Assembly: GCA_029990175.1 (NCBI GenBank)
Contig: JARKIP010000005.1
Span: 51,883,001 to 51,947,000 of the forward strand
Reading direction: 5' to 3'
DNA from: Petunia secreta
Lineage: Eukaryota > Streptophyta > Magnoliopsida > Solanales > Solanaceae
Length of the DNA stretch: 64,000 nt
A program made the position numbers and the translations under genes. Position 1 is the stretch's first letter. Every line of letters begins with the position of its first letter. The notes beneath the pieces were generated by a model, which did not search any database, had not been told where the DNA came from, and was given only the letters and a program-made list of their open reading frames with translations. This document shows, one piece after another, positions 34,072 through 44,926 of this stretch.

Positions 34072-34248
34072 GCACAAGTAGGAAGAATGTGAAGGGAACA
34101 GGAGCTGATTGGAGCTCTGACAATCTCCCTTATGATCAAGACTATGAGATCATAGGGGTTTATTTCACTAACATTAGCTTCTTTTTTGCAGGTACAAGAT
34201 TGAGATATATACACATAATTAACTGGATTTCTATGATGAGTTTAGCAC
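34072..34248 (+). other. LINE tail, first module (5' part)
   Basis: After the ORF2 stop, the tail begins; from 34140 it is related to 37815-37960. Contains a branch-point-like TTCACTAAC followed by TTCTTTTTTGCAG. The reading frame starting GAGATCATAGGGGTTTATTT stays open up to the solo LTR and resumes in the same sense beyond it at 37088. Confidence 0.55.
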
Positions 34249-34253
34249 CTATA
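34249..34253. repeat. Solo-LTR target duplication CTATA (left)
   Basis: Identical to 37083-37087. Confidence 0.85.
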
Positions 34254-37082
34254 TGTCATGACCCAATTTCCAAGGGCTCGTGATGGCACCTAAACAACAT
34301 TTGCCTAGGCGAGCCAATGAAACAAGATGCGGAAAAGAACAATAATGTGAAAAGATCATAAATGGATATATAAATATAAAAGGGTGAAGTCCAAAAGAAT
34401 ATATCCACAAAAGAATTGGAGCATTCTAAGAGTGACTCAATAAAGTATGAATATACATCAAAGAAATCTGAGTCCTATCTCTAAGTGACTCCGGCGGTAT
34501 GCCACCACGGTCTGTGTGGTCGGCTCACCTCAATCAAAAGTCTCAGAAGCCTCGGGAACCGCTAACGTCCGGGCTGCTGACTGGATGAAGGACCTGCGCA
34601 CGTAGCAGAGTAAGCTATGAGCCGAAGCCCAGTAAGATCACCGACAGGCCCGCTAAGGTACCCTTGCGGGACAAGTCGCTACATGCATCATAAGCAACAA
34701 CATACTATAGTAATCATACAATAAAGTAGTGAAATCACAAATAGATGTAACACATTCCATACACACAAGTAGTAACCAGAAGTCTCAAGGATTATGCCCA
34801 TCCAACGTAAGGCATAGGTCAACTCAGCGGCTGTTTGGAGGTCCAATCTCTACTCCCGTGCCGACTAACCTAGACCTACGATGGACTAGAAACACCACTA
34901 CTAAGTATCAACCATATACCGTGACCCGAAGTCACTATCATAATCATGAATAAGTAGACCAACGATCCGTAGTCGTTGGCTCATCTCAAATCTGTCTACG
35001 ATCGCACCACACCCCCTGTCAAGTGCGTCGTATCTCAATAAATCAAGTGACCACACCACACCCCCTGTCAAGTGTGTCACATCTCAAAGATCAAGTGTCC
35101 ACACCACACCCCCTGTCAAGTGTGACACATCTCATAGTATAGGCGACACCACACCCCCTGTCAAGTGTCCCTCTAACAGTATTAATATCCACGACATTAA
35201 TAACAATAACAGAAATAATAACAGAAATATTAATAACGATAATATTTCACAGTCACCGTAACCCAGGTTGGTTATGCTAGCTGAACGTAAGGCGAAGGTT
35301 AACCCGACCACAGTTTGGGGGTACAATCCCTACTCCCATGTCGTCCAACCCAAGGTTACGTATAGACAGCACTACCCAACCCGGCACGTGAACAAATCAA
35401 GTACCAATATCATACAAAAGCCGGCAAAATCCTCGGCAAGACATTTATCATGACATGCCGGCAACATCCTCGGCCATGTGCCAAGTTCTTGCTATCTAAG
35501 CATGGCGTAGCAAGCGTTACTACGATATAAATTTAAGCTACCTCGACGTAGCGTTTAGACCGGCACATACCTCGGTCGAGTCACAATCTCGCTATTTATA
35601 ACAAACAATAATAGCAAGTAATTCACATCATTAATCCTAACCATTGTTAGGTATATATATGCGTACATGAAGCATACTAGCATGAAGGAAGAGTCCACAA
35701 GCACAATAGAGGTCAAGTCTCACTTACCTCGAAATTCGGGCTCAAATGCCGGGAAGAATCTCCTTTCCCGCTCGCCTTGTCCGCGAAGGACTCTCCACTA
35801 GGTCTATTAAGACAAGCTATAGCACATATGAGTGCTCAATTATAGCTATTTAAGCCTATAGGCATCCTACGGTAAAAATTACCAAAATGCCCCTGGGTAG
35901 GGCCGAGCCCTAAATTTACAAAATGTACTTTTCCGGACTCCCCACGCTCCCGTGAGTCCAAAAGTACACTTAGATTCCACATGCGAGCCTTGCTCGATGT
36001 CTTTCCCCAATTCTTAAGAATCTAGGTTCTAACCCATTTCCAAGAATCAACCCTTTGATTCTTGTGTTAATCAACATAAAGATGGATTGAAAGGGCTTAC
36101 CTTAAGTGTAAGTATGATTGGATCTTCAAGAAATACCCAAAAATCGCCTCAAGAGCTCACCAAATGATTTTTATAAGTTATGAACCGAAATGTCCCGAAA
36201 TGGCCTTTTTATAGCAGTTTTTTTTTACCTCTGTAATAGCTTCTTTTAAAAAAATCATAACTTTCGATAGGAATGTCCAAATGATCTGAAACCGGTGCCA
36301 TTAGAACCACAACTCATAGGGCTACAACTTTCATGTTTTGAGTTTTTCCTAATTCCTTACGGATTGGCCGAAAAATCAGCTTTTATCCAGTTGTTTGCGC
36401 CAAAACAGAACAGAAAAGTAGCACCAGATTTTCTACTGTTTAGGGGCAAAACGGGACCCTACGAAGCTCGGAACGATCCCAAATTTTGCACACAAGCCAT
36501 AAAATACTTGGGTGACATGCTCGTCAAGACGAAACTCAATTCGAACCTCCAGAACTCAAAAAGTGGGTCCCACGGCAAAGGTTCAATTTTCGACTTTCGC
36601 CAAAATAGCGAAATTTAACCAAACGACCTCGGAATCCAATTCCGAAAGTTTCTACAAGTCACAAATGACTATACAAACCTAACGGAACTTTCGGATCTCT
36701 CATCGGAGCTCATTTGCTCAAATCGAGCTCGGAAACCTCTTTTAACTCTTTTAAACTTCCGAAACGGGGACTTTATCAAAGTCCTATCAAACGAGGTCCG
36801 TTTTCAATTTTGAAGGTTGCTACATATCATAAATGACGAGACGGACCTAACGGTGCGCTCGGATTTTCCATCGGGGTTCGTTTACTCAAAACGACCTATC
36901 GAAACCCCAAATTCCTTCCCGGAATTTCATAAACGGATCCTTTTCTCGAAAACCTATCAAACGGACTCCGTTTCGACTCAGATTTCACAGACGGGTCATA
37001 AATGACCTAACGGAGCTTTTGGGACTGTCGACACGCAAATCGAGATCCCGGATCCCGCAACGACTATTTGAGGATCGTTACA
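34254..37082 (-). mobile_element. Solo LTR with intact target duplication
   Basis: 2,829 bp from TGTCATGACCC to GAGGATCGTTACA, flanked on both sides by CTATA. On the minus strand it reads TGTAACGATCC ... GGGTCATGACA, the same terminal style as the other gypsy LTRs here. There is no interior and no second LTR, so it is the product of LTR-LTR recombination. Contains a 46-bp tandem repeat and a dispersed duplicated 80-bp motif (34770-34850 and 35275-35355). The open frames inside (for example 36295-36618) carry no known domain. Confidence 0.9.
34995..35172. repeat. 46-bp tandem repeat in solo LTR
   Basis: Four copies of a unit with CACCACACCCCCTGTCAAGT followed by GTGTCACATCTCA and a short variable tail. 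Confidence 0.9.
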
Positions 37083-37087
37083 CTATA

Positions 37088-37795
37088 CAAGCTGGGATTG
37101 CTATTAAATGGACACTACATTGCTTTCAGCTTGGAATCCTTCAAGTTTTGGTGATGTTGCATCCTCATTGCATTGACCAACAAGCTGTTTTATATGATTC
37201 AGGAGGCTCAAGATACTTGTTTCAAAGTTTTATAGTGCTCTTTGCTTCAGAAGTCTTAGGATCCCAGTTTCAAAGACCTATGCTGAATAACACTAGTGGA
37301 TCACCGGTCCTCCACCACTGTTTCTTCTCAGGAGCAGTGGTGCTCCACTGCCTTAGTAGACTTACACAGCTCAAATCTTACCTGGATCTTTACTGGATGA
37401 GCATACCTCCACTTGGCTATCTAGTGCACACTCAACTACTGGAGTTACACATATCCTGCAAGCAAGAAAGAAGATCAAGATTAGTTAGGGCATGATTTGA
37501 TATTTTTGTCTTATGTACCCATTGTTTTTTCAATTTATTAGTGTCTACTTCTCAAGTTTGTTGGCATCAAGAATATGAGTTATCCTCATACTACTTGGTG
37601 GTATTAGTGCCCAATGGCACTAAACCCAAGAGAGTGAGGGTAATAAGTAAGCTTGGTGCTAATATAGGAAGAAGTAGGTTGCATTTGGTATTGCACTTGT
37701 TTTGTGCACATCTTGTAAGACAATGTATTTATTTTTTGCCTATAAATAAAAATGGTCACTTGGTGCTATGCCTAGTTGACTCTTGATTAAAAAAG
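37088..37795 (+). other. LINE tail, first module (3' part) with open frame
   Basis: Continues the module interrupted by the solo LTR. One frame is open from about 37083 to 37786 apart from a single TGA at 37493-37495. The product is hydrophobic, with the block YYLVVLVPNG and an end INKNGHLVLCLVDS. The related second module has YYLVVLVLYS and INKNGH. Ends with AATAAAAATGGTCACTTGGT and an A-rich GATTAAAAAAG. Whether it was ever translated is unknown. Confidence 0.5.
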
Positions 37796-37816
37796 AATCC
37801 GTATCAAGACTGTATA

Positions 37817-38632
37817 GTGGAGATCATATGGGTTTATTTCACTAACTCTTTTTTCTTTTTTGTAGGCACAATGTTAAAAGAGATATACATGATATGCTGG
37901 ACTATTGCGTTGAAATATGCAATCATACAAGCTGGGATTATTCTTGATTTGATGCTACCTTTTACTCAGCCTGAAACTGATTCTTTGCTTTCAATATACA
38001 TGAAGATGGCTATTCTAATTCTCAGTTTAGGTTCTACTCTTAGCTCATTCTTTGAGTTGTTGCTTCAGTTGTCCTCAATGCTTTTGTTGCCATGTATTCA
38101 GCTTAATTTGATTACTGGGAGTGTTGCTCTTGACTTGCTGAGTCTTGCTTCATTATTAAAGGCTAGGAGTGTTGCTACTTCTATTCTTTCAGGAGCTGCT
38201 TCAATGTGGCCCTTCATTGTTTTTATGGTAGTAGTAACAACCTCGAGGTGCTGCTTGGGTCTTCATTACTTTTGGGCTCAGAAGTTGCTCTCTGATCAAG
38301 TGGCTGCTTTAAGTCCTGATCCAAGCTCAAGGATTTTGCCCTGCAAGCATAACAACAACACAAACTTAGCTACTGGTCGCCTAGTAGTCATTAGTTTTAG
38401 TTCTATACTTCATAGATTGTTTAGTCGGCTAGCTTTTGATGTAAAGCATCATGGTTACTTGTTATGCTTATATTACTTGGTGGTATTAGTGCTATATAGT
38501 GCTCAATCCAAGAATGTGAGTGTAATAGGTAATCATGGTGACTTTAGGATTACTTATAGTATTGCACTTGTTAAGTGCACACTTTGTAAGACTGTATTTT
38601 TCTTTTTTATTATTAATAAAAATGGTCACTAG
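37817..38632 (+). CDS. Hydrophobic 271-codon open frame in second LINE tail module
   Basis: Uninterrupted frame with several hydrophobic stretches (for example MAILILSLGSTLSSFFELLL and MWPFIVFMVVVTTS), and no domain I recognise. It lies in the second of two tandem tail modules; the first encodes a diverged relative in the matching frame. A TTCACTAAC plus pyrimidine tract plus TTTGTAG precedes the variable part, resembling a plant 3' splice site, so the module may derive from an intron-exon piece of a host gene picked up by the LINE. T-rich composition lowers the chance of stops, so coding status is doubtful. Confidence 0.3.
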   Translation: MEIIWVYFTNSFFFFVGTMLKEIYMICWTIALKYAIIQAGIILDLMLPFTQPETDSLLSIYMKMAILILSLGSTLSSFFELLLQLSSMLLLPCIQLNLITGSVALDLLSLASLLKARSVATSILSGAASMWPFIVFMVVVTTSRCCLGLHYFWAQKLLSDQVAALSPDPSSRILPCKHNNNTNLATGRLVVISFSSILHRLFSRLAFDVKHHGYLLCLYYLVVLVLYSAQSKNVSVIGNHGDFRITYSIALVKCTLCKTVFFFFIINKNGH

Positions 38633-38669
38633 GTGATAAGCCTAGTTAACTCTTTAAAAAAAATATTTA
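38611..38669 (+). other. LINE 3' end with A-rich tail
   Basis: AATAAAAATGGTCACTAGGT, then CCTAGTTAACTCTTT and a run of eight to nine As, followed by the candidate target duplication. Confidence 0.7.
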
Positions 38670-38676
38670 CCAAAGA
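38670..38676. repeat. Candidate LINE target duplication CCAAAGA (right)
   Basis: Matches 28776-28782; after it the gypsy leader resumes and leads to the gag start at 39153. Confidence 0.55.
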
Positions 38677-39152
38677 GGGACCACTTTTGTCCATATAAAG
38701 GTTGTTGTGTCCGAGGTTTCCAAAAGAGGAAACGAAAGGTAGATTCTCCTAGGATTTTCTTTCTTGTGTTCAAGAAATTCTCGTTAGTGGATCTCTTGAG
38801 TAAATCTTTCTACTTGAGGTCATACTGATTTGTTTGAGCTTATAGGAACTCATGCGTGGGTGACCGAAGTCCAACTTTTATAGAAAAATTCTTTAACTTC
38901 CCGTGCGCAGTTAAATAGTGTCTGTTCCATCGAGTCAATATCAATTCACTCTTCCCGAAGGAGACAGTATAACTTGTCAAATTCAAAGGAACTTAGAGAA
39001 ATTGATCAACCGAGGAAGCCATTGGCTACAAGTTCTTGAATGACCGAGCCTACAAATTGAGTGGACCCAAGCGCCACCTAATAAAAGTGAGGGAGTGTGT
39101 GAGGTGATTTCTAACCTTAACATTTTCTTAGTCTTTAATTTGTGCAAGTACC

Positions 39153-40684
39153 ATGGCTGGGAATGACGGCGATGGAAAGGGCATTAAGACGCCCGAGGTG
39201 TCGTTAGCCGATCTCACGGCTACGATACAAGGCATCAGTGCTGAAGTAAGAAGAGTGAGTGCTTGATTACCTAACCTCGAGCAAGGGAGTGTGTCAGTGG
39301 CCTTGCCTGGGTTCGGCGCTGGAACTAGCAACTCCACTCCTATGAAACCGGAGTAATTTACTGAGCTTGTTCAACAACAACGGTTGAAGAACGAGGTTGT
39401 TCGAAATGAAGCTATGGGAAATCCCCGAGCTGAACACAACTTCGGCATTCCCCAAGCGAAACAAAAAAACTTGGGCAATCCCCAAGCTGATCATCAAAAC
39501 TTGGGCATTCCCCGAGGTGAAAGAATACCACTTCAAAGGGCCCAAAGACAAGTCGTGGTCGTTGATGAAAGGGTCGATGATGGAGAATTTTCCTAGGTCG
39601 AAGCTGAGTATGAGCCACTATTCTTTCAACGAAGCAAGGTTCAACGAGGTCGTGGAAATTTCTGAGGTCGAGGCTGAGGCGCAAATTTTGATCGATATTT
39701 TGAGCATGAGGTTGATGACTATTATGATGAGTATCCAGAACCGATCCGAGGTGCTCGAGATTCAAATTGGAACAGTGTCAAGATCACTATTCCACCCTTT
39801 AGAGGAACTAGTGATCCGAACTAATATCTTGATTGGAAGATTCGACTGGAACGAATCTTAAAAATAAATGAGATGACCGAAGAGAGAAAAGCTGCACATG
39901 TTATTGCTTCGTTTGAGGCATATGCATCAACATAGTGGGAAGCTGACAAAAGATTGAGGAGAAGGAATGCTTATCTCGAGGTCACCACATGGTTGCAGTT
40001 GAAGAGAGCAATGGATGCTATGTATATGAATGCCAAATATCAGCAGGAACAACTTCGGAAGCTCTTCGAGTTGAAACAAGGGTCCAAATCAGTTGAAGAA
40101 TACTATGATGAGTTCAAAAGAATTCGATTGGATCTTGATATGGAAGAAGATGATTAACAAGCCATCATTCAATTCAAAAATGGCTTGACTCGAGATGTGT
40201 CATCTCAATTGAGGCTGCATGTGTATCAAACTTTTGAAGATGTGTTTCATGCAGCCATCAAAGCTGAAAAATGGGTGAAGGACGACAAAGCAAGCTGGTA
40301 CCGAGGAGTCACTACTTCAACTTCTTTGAACCTAGGTAAAGAATGGAAGAGTCCGAATCTAGCAAGTGCCAACACCAGCCGAGATTAGAAGAAAACCTTT
40401 GAAAGGGGAGTGACCGTTAGCATCTCCAAAGAGATGAGAGGTAATGTTCAACTCAATACTCCTAGTGCTTCAAATATTCAGTCTCATACATGCAGGGGTT
40501 ATGGTCACATGGCTAAAGAGTGTTCGACTCGCAAAGTTATTCTTTTGCTCGAAGATGGAATCGTCCATGAGCAAGCGAGTGACACCGAGGAAGAAAATGT
40601 CGAGGAGACTGACCGAGCTGAAAATGATGCTGGTCGTGAAGCCACCGAAGCTGATTATCCAGAAATGTTTCTCGTGTTTCAATG
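39153..40684 (+). pseudogene. gag of gypsy element
   Basis: The ATG within ACCATGGCTGG opens MAGNDGDGKGIKTPEVSLAD. A middle section has repeats of the N-L-G-I/N-P-Q/R-A type (39420-39530). Capsid blocks follow: ITIPPFRGTSDPN, LDWKIRLERIL, then YQQEQLRKLFELKQGSKSVE with YYDEFKRIR, and FKNGLTRDVSSQLRLHVYQT. A shortened knuckle CRGYGHMAKEC lies at 40490-40525. All in one frame with about ten in-frame stops and no frameshift seen to 40684. Several stops sit where Trp, Arg or Gln is expected. Gag would build the particle; it cannot here. Confidence 0.8.
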
Positions 40685-40749
40685 AAATCTGAGCTGCATG
40701 ACTCTTGAAGAAGAGGACAACCAAAGAGAAAATCTTTTCATGCAAGGTG

Positions 40750-41035
40750 TCGAGTGAGGGGGAAAGTATGCTAGATGATTTTTTATTCGGGTAGTTGTGC
40801 AAATGTGGTGAGCCAGACTTTGGTTTCATAATTGGGGTTACCAACCTCAAAGCATCCTCATCCCTACAGATTGCAATGGTTAAATGAATGTGGAGAATTG
40901 AAGGTTGTCAAACAAGTGTGGATCAAGTTCAAAGTGAGAGAATATCAAGATGAGATGATGTTCGATGTGATACTGATGCGATACCGATGGAAACTTGTCA
41001 TTTGGTATTAGGTCGACCATGGCAGTATGACCGGT
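40750..41035 (+). pseudogene. Aspartic protease remnant of gypsy element
   Basis: Blocks GSCANVVSQTLVS, LGLPTSKHPHPYRLQWLNEC and HLVLGRPWQYDR (40987 on, in another frame) match gypsy protease. The catalytic D-x-G motif reads Y-S-G at 40784-40792, so the aspartate codon appears changed to TAT. A stop at about 40826 and a frameshift before 40987 are also present. Confidence 0.7.
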
Positions 41036-42350
41036 CGGTTATTCATAACGGACGATCCAACACTTACACTGCTAAGCTTGGAGGTGAGAGTTTCATACTC
41101 AAACCATTGTCTCCGAAACAAGTCAGCAAGGACTATAAAAGAATGAAGGAGCTGAAAGAAGGGGCCAAAGATAAGTCTCCAGTTGGGACAAAAATTGTAG
41201 CCGAAAATAGAAATTCACCGCCTGAGGTAAACAATATTTGTGCAATCATGCAACTGGGTGAGTATCAACGAGGCAACGACAACAGTCAGTTGATGATTTG
41301 CCTTGTGCACAAGGATATCTTTATAAACTCTAATGGTGATTTTTCTAACGATAACCCTTTGCCTAGTGTTGTTCAAAGTATTTTCAGGACTTCAGAGACA
41401 TGCTTCCCTAAGAAATGCCAAGTAGATTACCTCCGTTGAGAGGAATCGAGCACCAAATTGACTTCGTTCTGGGGTCTCAAATCCCCAACAAGCCTGCATA
41501 CTGGTATAATCCTGAAGACACCAAAGAGCTCCAAAGGCAGGTGCATGAATTGCTAAACAAGGGCTTTGTTCGAGAGAGCTTGAATCTTTGCGGCGTTCCT
41601 GTTATCCTTGTTCTGAAGAAAGATGGAACGTTGCGAATGTGTGTTGATTGTCGAGCAATCAACAAAATCACGGTAAAGTATCATCATCATATCCCTTGAT
41701 TATATGACTTGCTAGATGAATTAAGTGGTTCTTCATGCTTTTTGAAGATAGACCTTAGGTCCGGTTACCACCAAATCCGAATGAATCCCGAAGATGAGTG
41801 GAAAACTGCATTCAAGACCAAATTCGGTCTCTATGAATGGTTCATGATGCCTTTTGGCCTCTCTAACGCACCGAGCACATTCATGTGATTGATGAACCAT
41901 ATGCTAAAACTGTTCATAAATAAGTTTGTTGTTGTATACTTCTATGACATACTTGTTTATAGTAAATCTTTGGATGAACATGTCGAACACTTAAGGCTAG
42001 TTCTTGAAACACTTATAGAAGAGAACTTATATGCTAACTTCAAGAAATGTACCTTTTGTGTTGAGCGTGTAGTCTTTCTAGGATTTGTTGTGAGTGATAA
42101 CGGTGTTGAAGTCGATGAGTCAAAAGTTCAGGCTATCAAATATTGGCCGACTCCAACCTCGGTATCTCAAGTTTGTAGCTTCTATGGATTAGCTAGCTTT
42201 TACCAAAGGTTTGTTCGTGACTTTAGCAATGTGGCAGCTCCTTTAACAGAGCTGGCAAAGAAAGGCCATCCGTTTGTGTGGGGAGAGTCCCAAAAGAGGG
42301 CTTTCCAAAAGCTGAAATGGAGGTTAAGCTCTGCCCCATTGTTGCAATTC
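41036..42350 (+). pseudogene. Reverse transcriptase of gypsy element
   Basis: Linker 41036-41430, then RT motifs: LLNKGFVRESLN, VLKKDGTLRMCVDCRAINKI, KIDLRSGYHQIRM (motif A Asp present), EWFMMPFGLSNAPSTFM, and the catalytic YxDD box, which reads Y-F-Y-D with TAT at 41943-41945 in place of the first aspartate. Stops occur after HHHIP (41697) and FM (41886). Would copy the element RNA; inactive. Confidence 0.88.
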
Positions 42351-42725
42351 CTTCACTTCGGCAAAGTGTTCGAGGTTGAATGTGATGCGTTCGTAGTTGG
42401 GATCGGAGGAGTGCTTATGCAAGAATCAAAGCCGATCGCTTACTTCAGCGAAAAGCTTAAGGGTGCAACCTTGAATTACTCTACATATGACAAGGAGTTG
42501 TATGCCCTCGTTCGAACACTCGCCCATTGGCAGCAATATTTGTGGCCGAGTTTGTGATTAAAAGTGATCATGAGTCCTGGAAACATCTCCGAGGCCAGGA
42601 GAAATTAAACCAAAGACATGCCAAGTGGGTGGAATTCATTCAGAGCTTTCCCTATGTAATTCATTACAAAAAAGAAATAGACAATGTTGTGGCCGATGTC
42701 TTATCGCGAAAATTTTCCTTAGCGA
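42351..42725 (+). pseudogene. RNase H of gypsy element
   Basis: FEVECDAFVVGIGGVLMQE, PIAYFSEKL, YDKELYALVRTL, then after a frameshift near 42535-42550 IKSDHESWKHL and NVVADVLSRK. Catalytic acidic residues (D, E, D) are visible. Removes RNA from the hybrid; broken by the frameshift. Confidence 0.85.
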
Positions 42726-42825
42726 CCACTCTCACCTCGAGGCTCATGGGATTCAAAAATATCAAGTCAATATATGAAGATGATCCCAAGCTTAAAAGCG
42801 TCTGTGACGCAATCTTAAGTGGCCG

Positions 42826-44008
42826 AAGAGTTTAAAAATATCAGTGGCATGATGGCTACCTCTTCAAGAATGGGAGGGTTTATGTGCCCTGTCATCGTGG
42901 AGAGAGCTTTTGGTTCAAGAAGCTCACTCTGGAGGCTTGATGGGACACTTCGGTGTCTACAAAACTCTTGGAATCTTGACCGAGCAATTCCATTGGCCAA
43001 AAAGGGGAAGAGACGTGGAAAAGCTTTGTAATGCTTGTATAGATTGCAAGAAAGCTAAATCGAGTTCCAGCCCTCATGGTTTTTACACTCCGTTACCTGT
43101 TCCCAATCGACCGTGGGTTGATATATCCATGGATTTTGTTATGGGGTTAACGAGGTCAGGGGATGGACATGATAGCATCTTTGTTCGTAGTCGACCGTTT
43201 TTCCAAAATAGCTCACTTTATTCCTTGCAAAAAATGTGATGATGCACAACATGTAGCTACTTTGTTTATTTCTAATGTGTTGAAATTGCATAGCGTGCCT
43301 TGTACTATTGTGAGTGATTGAGACTCAAAATTCTTGAGTCATTTTTGGAAATGTCTATGGGGTGCCCTTGGCACCATATTACTATTCTTGACGTCTCACC
43401 ATCCTCAGACTGATGGACAGACAGAGGTAGTCAACTGAACCTTGGGAGCTCTACTTCGAGCTATGACCAAAGGTAAGGTCGGAAACTGGACTGATCGTTT
43501 GCCTGTGATGGAATTTGCATACAATCAAACTGTGCATCGAATGATTGGAATGACTCCGTTTGAATGTGTGTATGGTTTTAACCCTTTGATTCCACTTGAT
43601 TTAGCCCCATTTCCTTAAGATTCTATTATAGATTTTGAAGGTACTCGCCGAGCCACTGCTTTGATCGAGTTGCATGCCCAGGTGAAGAAGAATCTCGAGG
43701 AAGCTTATGCCAATGTGGCAACGAAGAAAAATAAGGGGCCCAAAAAGTTGGAGTTAAAGAAGGGAGATTGGGTGTGGGTTCACTTCCGAAAGGAACGTTT
43801 TCCAAACCTAAATAATGGAAAGTTGGCTCCTCGAGAGGATGGTCCGTTTCAAGTACTGAGCAAGATCAACATCAATGCTTATGTGGTCGACCTCCCTGGT
43901 GAGTATAACGTGTCCAACTCCTTTAATGTTGCTGACTTAACTCCTTGTGTTGTAGGCCAAGCATCGGAGAATGAAGAAGGCTCGATTTCGAGGAGGAAAT
44001 CTTCTTAA
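42826..44008 (+). pseudogene. Integrase of gypsy element
   Basis: HHCC zinc domain (EAHSGGLMGHFGVYKTL ... CNACIDCKKAKS), then the DDE core: WVDISMDFVMGL, IVSD-stop-DSKFLSHFW, HPQTDGQTEVVN-stop-T, followed by EFAYNQTVHRMIGMTPFE and the C-terminal GDWVWVHFRKERFP / LAPREDGPFQVL. Frameshifts near 42840-42910 and 43190; TGA codons at 43319 and 43436 lie where Arg is usual; another stop is at 43617. No chromodomain is seen after VADLTPC. Would insert the DNA copy; inactive. Confidence 0.88.
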
Positions 44009-44019
44009 GAAGGGGAGGA
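44007..44019 (+). other. Polypurine tract of gypsy element
   Basis: AAGAAGGGGAGGA immediately before the 3' LTR start TGATGCAGCC. Confidence 0.85.
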
Positions 44020-44748
44020 TGATGCAGCCTAACTCCGTGTTGATCAGACATTCACTCCATCGAGGCCAGTGACATGAAGCCAAGCCAAACTCATGCACGA
44101 TGTGCACATTCAGCTGGCGTGGTCGGGAGGAGTCACTCGTTCTGAAGTTGATTGGACGAGCTCAAAATTCGAAGGCTTCATCTACAAGCTTGAGCAGGAA
44201 GAAGGGAGCAACCAAACACTCAACATCGACGCTGAGCAGTAAAGCAAACAACCAACCGAAGGGAGAGCGTTCGAGCTCAAGTGTTCGAATAAAGGACTGC
44301 CCGAACACTTAACTTATTCAGCCCTGCGTGACTTATTCTTATTGGTCGTTTGTGTCCGTATTACTATTTTAAGCTTAGTATTGTCTATATAAACCTCCTT
44401 CCATTTTATTTGGTAGACACCTAGTTTTTGATGAATATTAAACATAGCTGATGTTATTTGAGTCTCTGTTGAGAGCCAACCCCGTCGTGAGAATTTAAAG
44501 AACTTGTGTCATTCGGTGTAATCATTTGAACAAATTCTTCTTTGGTCATTCAATTTGCAAGAAGCATAAGTTCTTCTTGAGGATTGTTGCTTAGTGTAGG
44601 TGCGTCTTCTTGTTTTCCATTGTTTGAACCGAGACCAGTTCCTCGGATTCATTCTAACGAAGCAGAGATTCGTCTTGCTTCTATCTTGTTTATTGTTTTC
44701 TGCTGTTACTTCGGCTGCTTAGCTTCTTCTCCGATTAAGCTTGCACCA
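44020..44748 (+). repeat. 3' LTR of gypsy element
   Basis: 729 bp, TGATGCAGCC ... GCTTGCACCA, matching 27832-28564; TATATAAA at 44396-44403. Confidence 0.92.
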
Positions 44749-44753
44749 TAAAC
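44749..44753. repeat. Target-site duplication TAAAC (right)
   Basis: Matches 27827-27831. Confidence 0.85.
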
Positions 44754-44926
44754 TAACTCCTAAACTTACTCCACAAATCCACCATTATTTACTCCTAATT
44801 GTCCTAAATTTCCAACCACATTCTAAGGTGAACAAACCTCACCTCAATAGTTATTTTGACAAAATACAGTAAAATGATAACTAGCACTCCTAAGTTTCTA
44901 ACAGTAAGTTGCACTAATTTTTTACA
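44754..44926 (-). repeat. Ty1/copia 3' LTR, first part
   Basis: On the minus strand the polypurine tract AAGGGGGAG (44935-44927) is followed directly by TGTAAAAAATTAGTGC, the expected LTR start, continuing to the gypsy insertion point. The rest of the LTR should resume at 27831 leftwards. Confidence 0.6.

Larger units (their letters stand above)
28783..38669 (+). mobile_element. LINE (L1-type) retrotransposon with solo LTR in its tail
   Basis: Non-LTR element: about 0.5-kb 5' leader, ORF1 remnant, ORF2 with endonuclease, RT and RNase H, then an unusually long 3' region made of two related modules, each ending in AATAAAAATGGTCAC, a CCTAGTT-x-ACTCTT motif and an A-rich end. Interrupted by a 2,829-bp solo LTR. 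About 7 kb without it. Inserted into the leader of the gypsy element. Confidence 0.85.
27832..44748 (+). mobile_element. Ty3/gypsy retrotransposon split by a LINE
   Basis: Complete structural outline: TSD TAAAC, LTR 27832-28564, PBS at 28568, leader, gag-protease-RT-RNase H-integrase at 39153-44008, polypurine tract, LTR 44020-44748, TSD TAAAC. The leader is interrupted by a LINE (28783 to about 38669) that itself carries a solo LTR. Without these insertions the element would be about 7 kb. The LTRs are highly similar. Coding is dead: many nonsense codons, several frameshifts and lost catalytic residues. Confidence 0.92.

Noticed and set aside
36295..37495. Open frames of 107 and 158 codons around the solo LTR
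   Set aside because: The first lies wholly in LTR sequence; the second crosses the LTR/LINE junction, so cannot be one ancestral gene.
39397..39861. 154-codon open frame overlapping gag in another frame
   Set aside because: Shadow of the true gag frame, which carries capsid motifs despite its stops.
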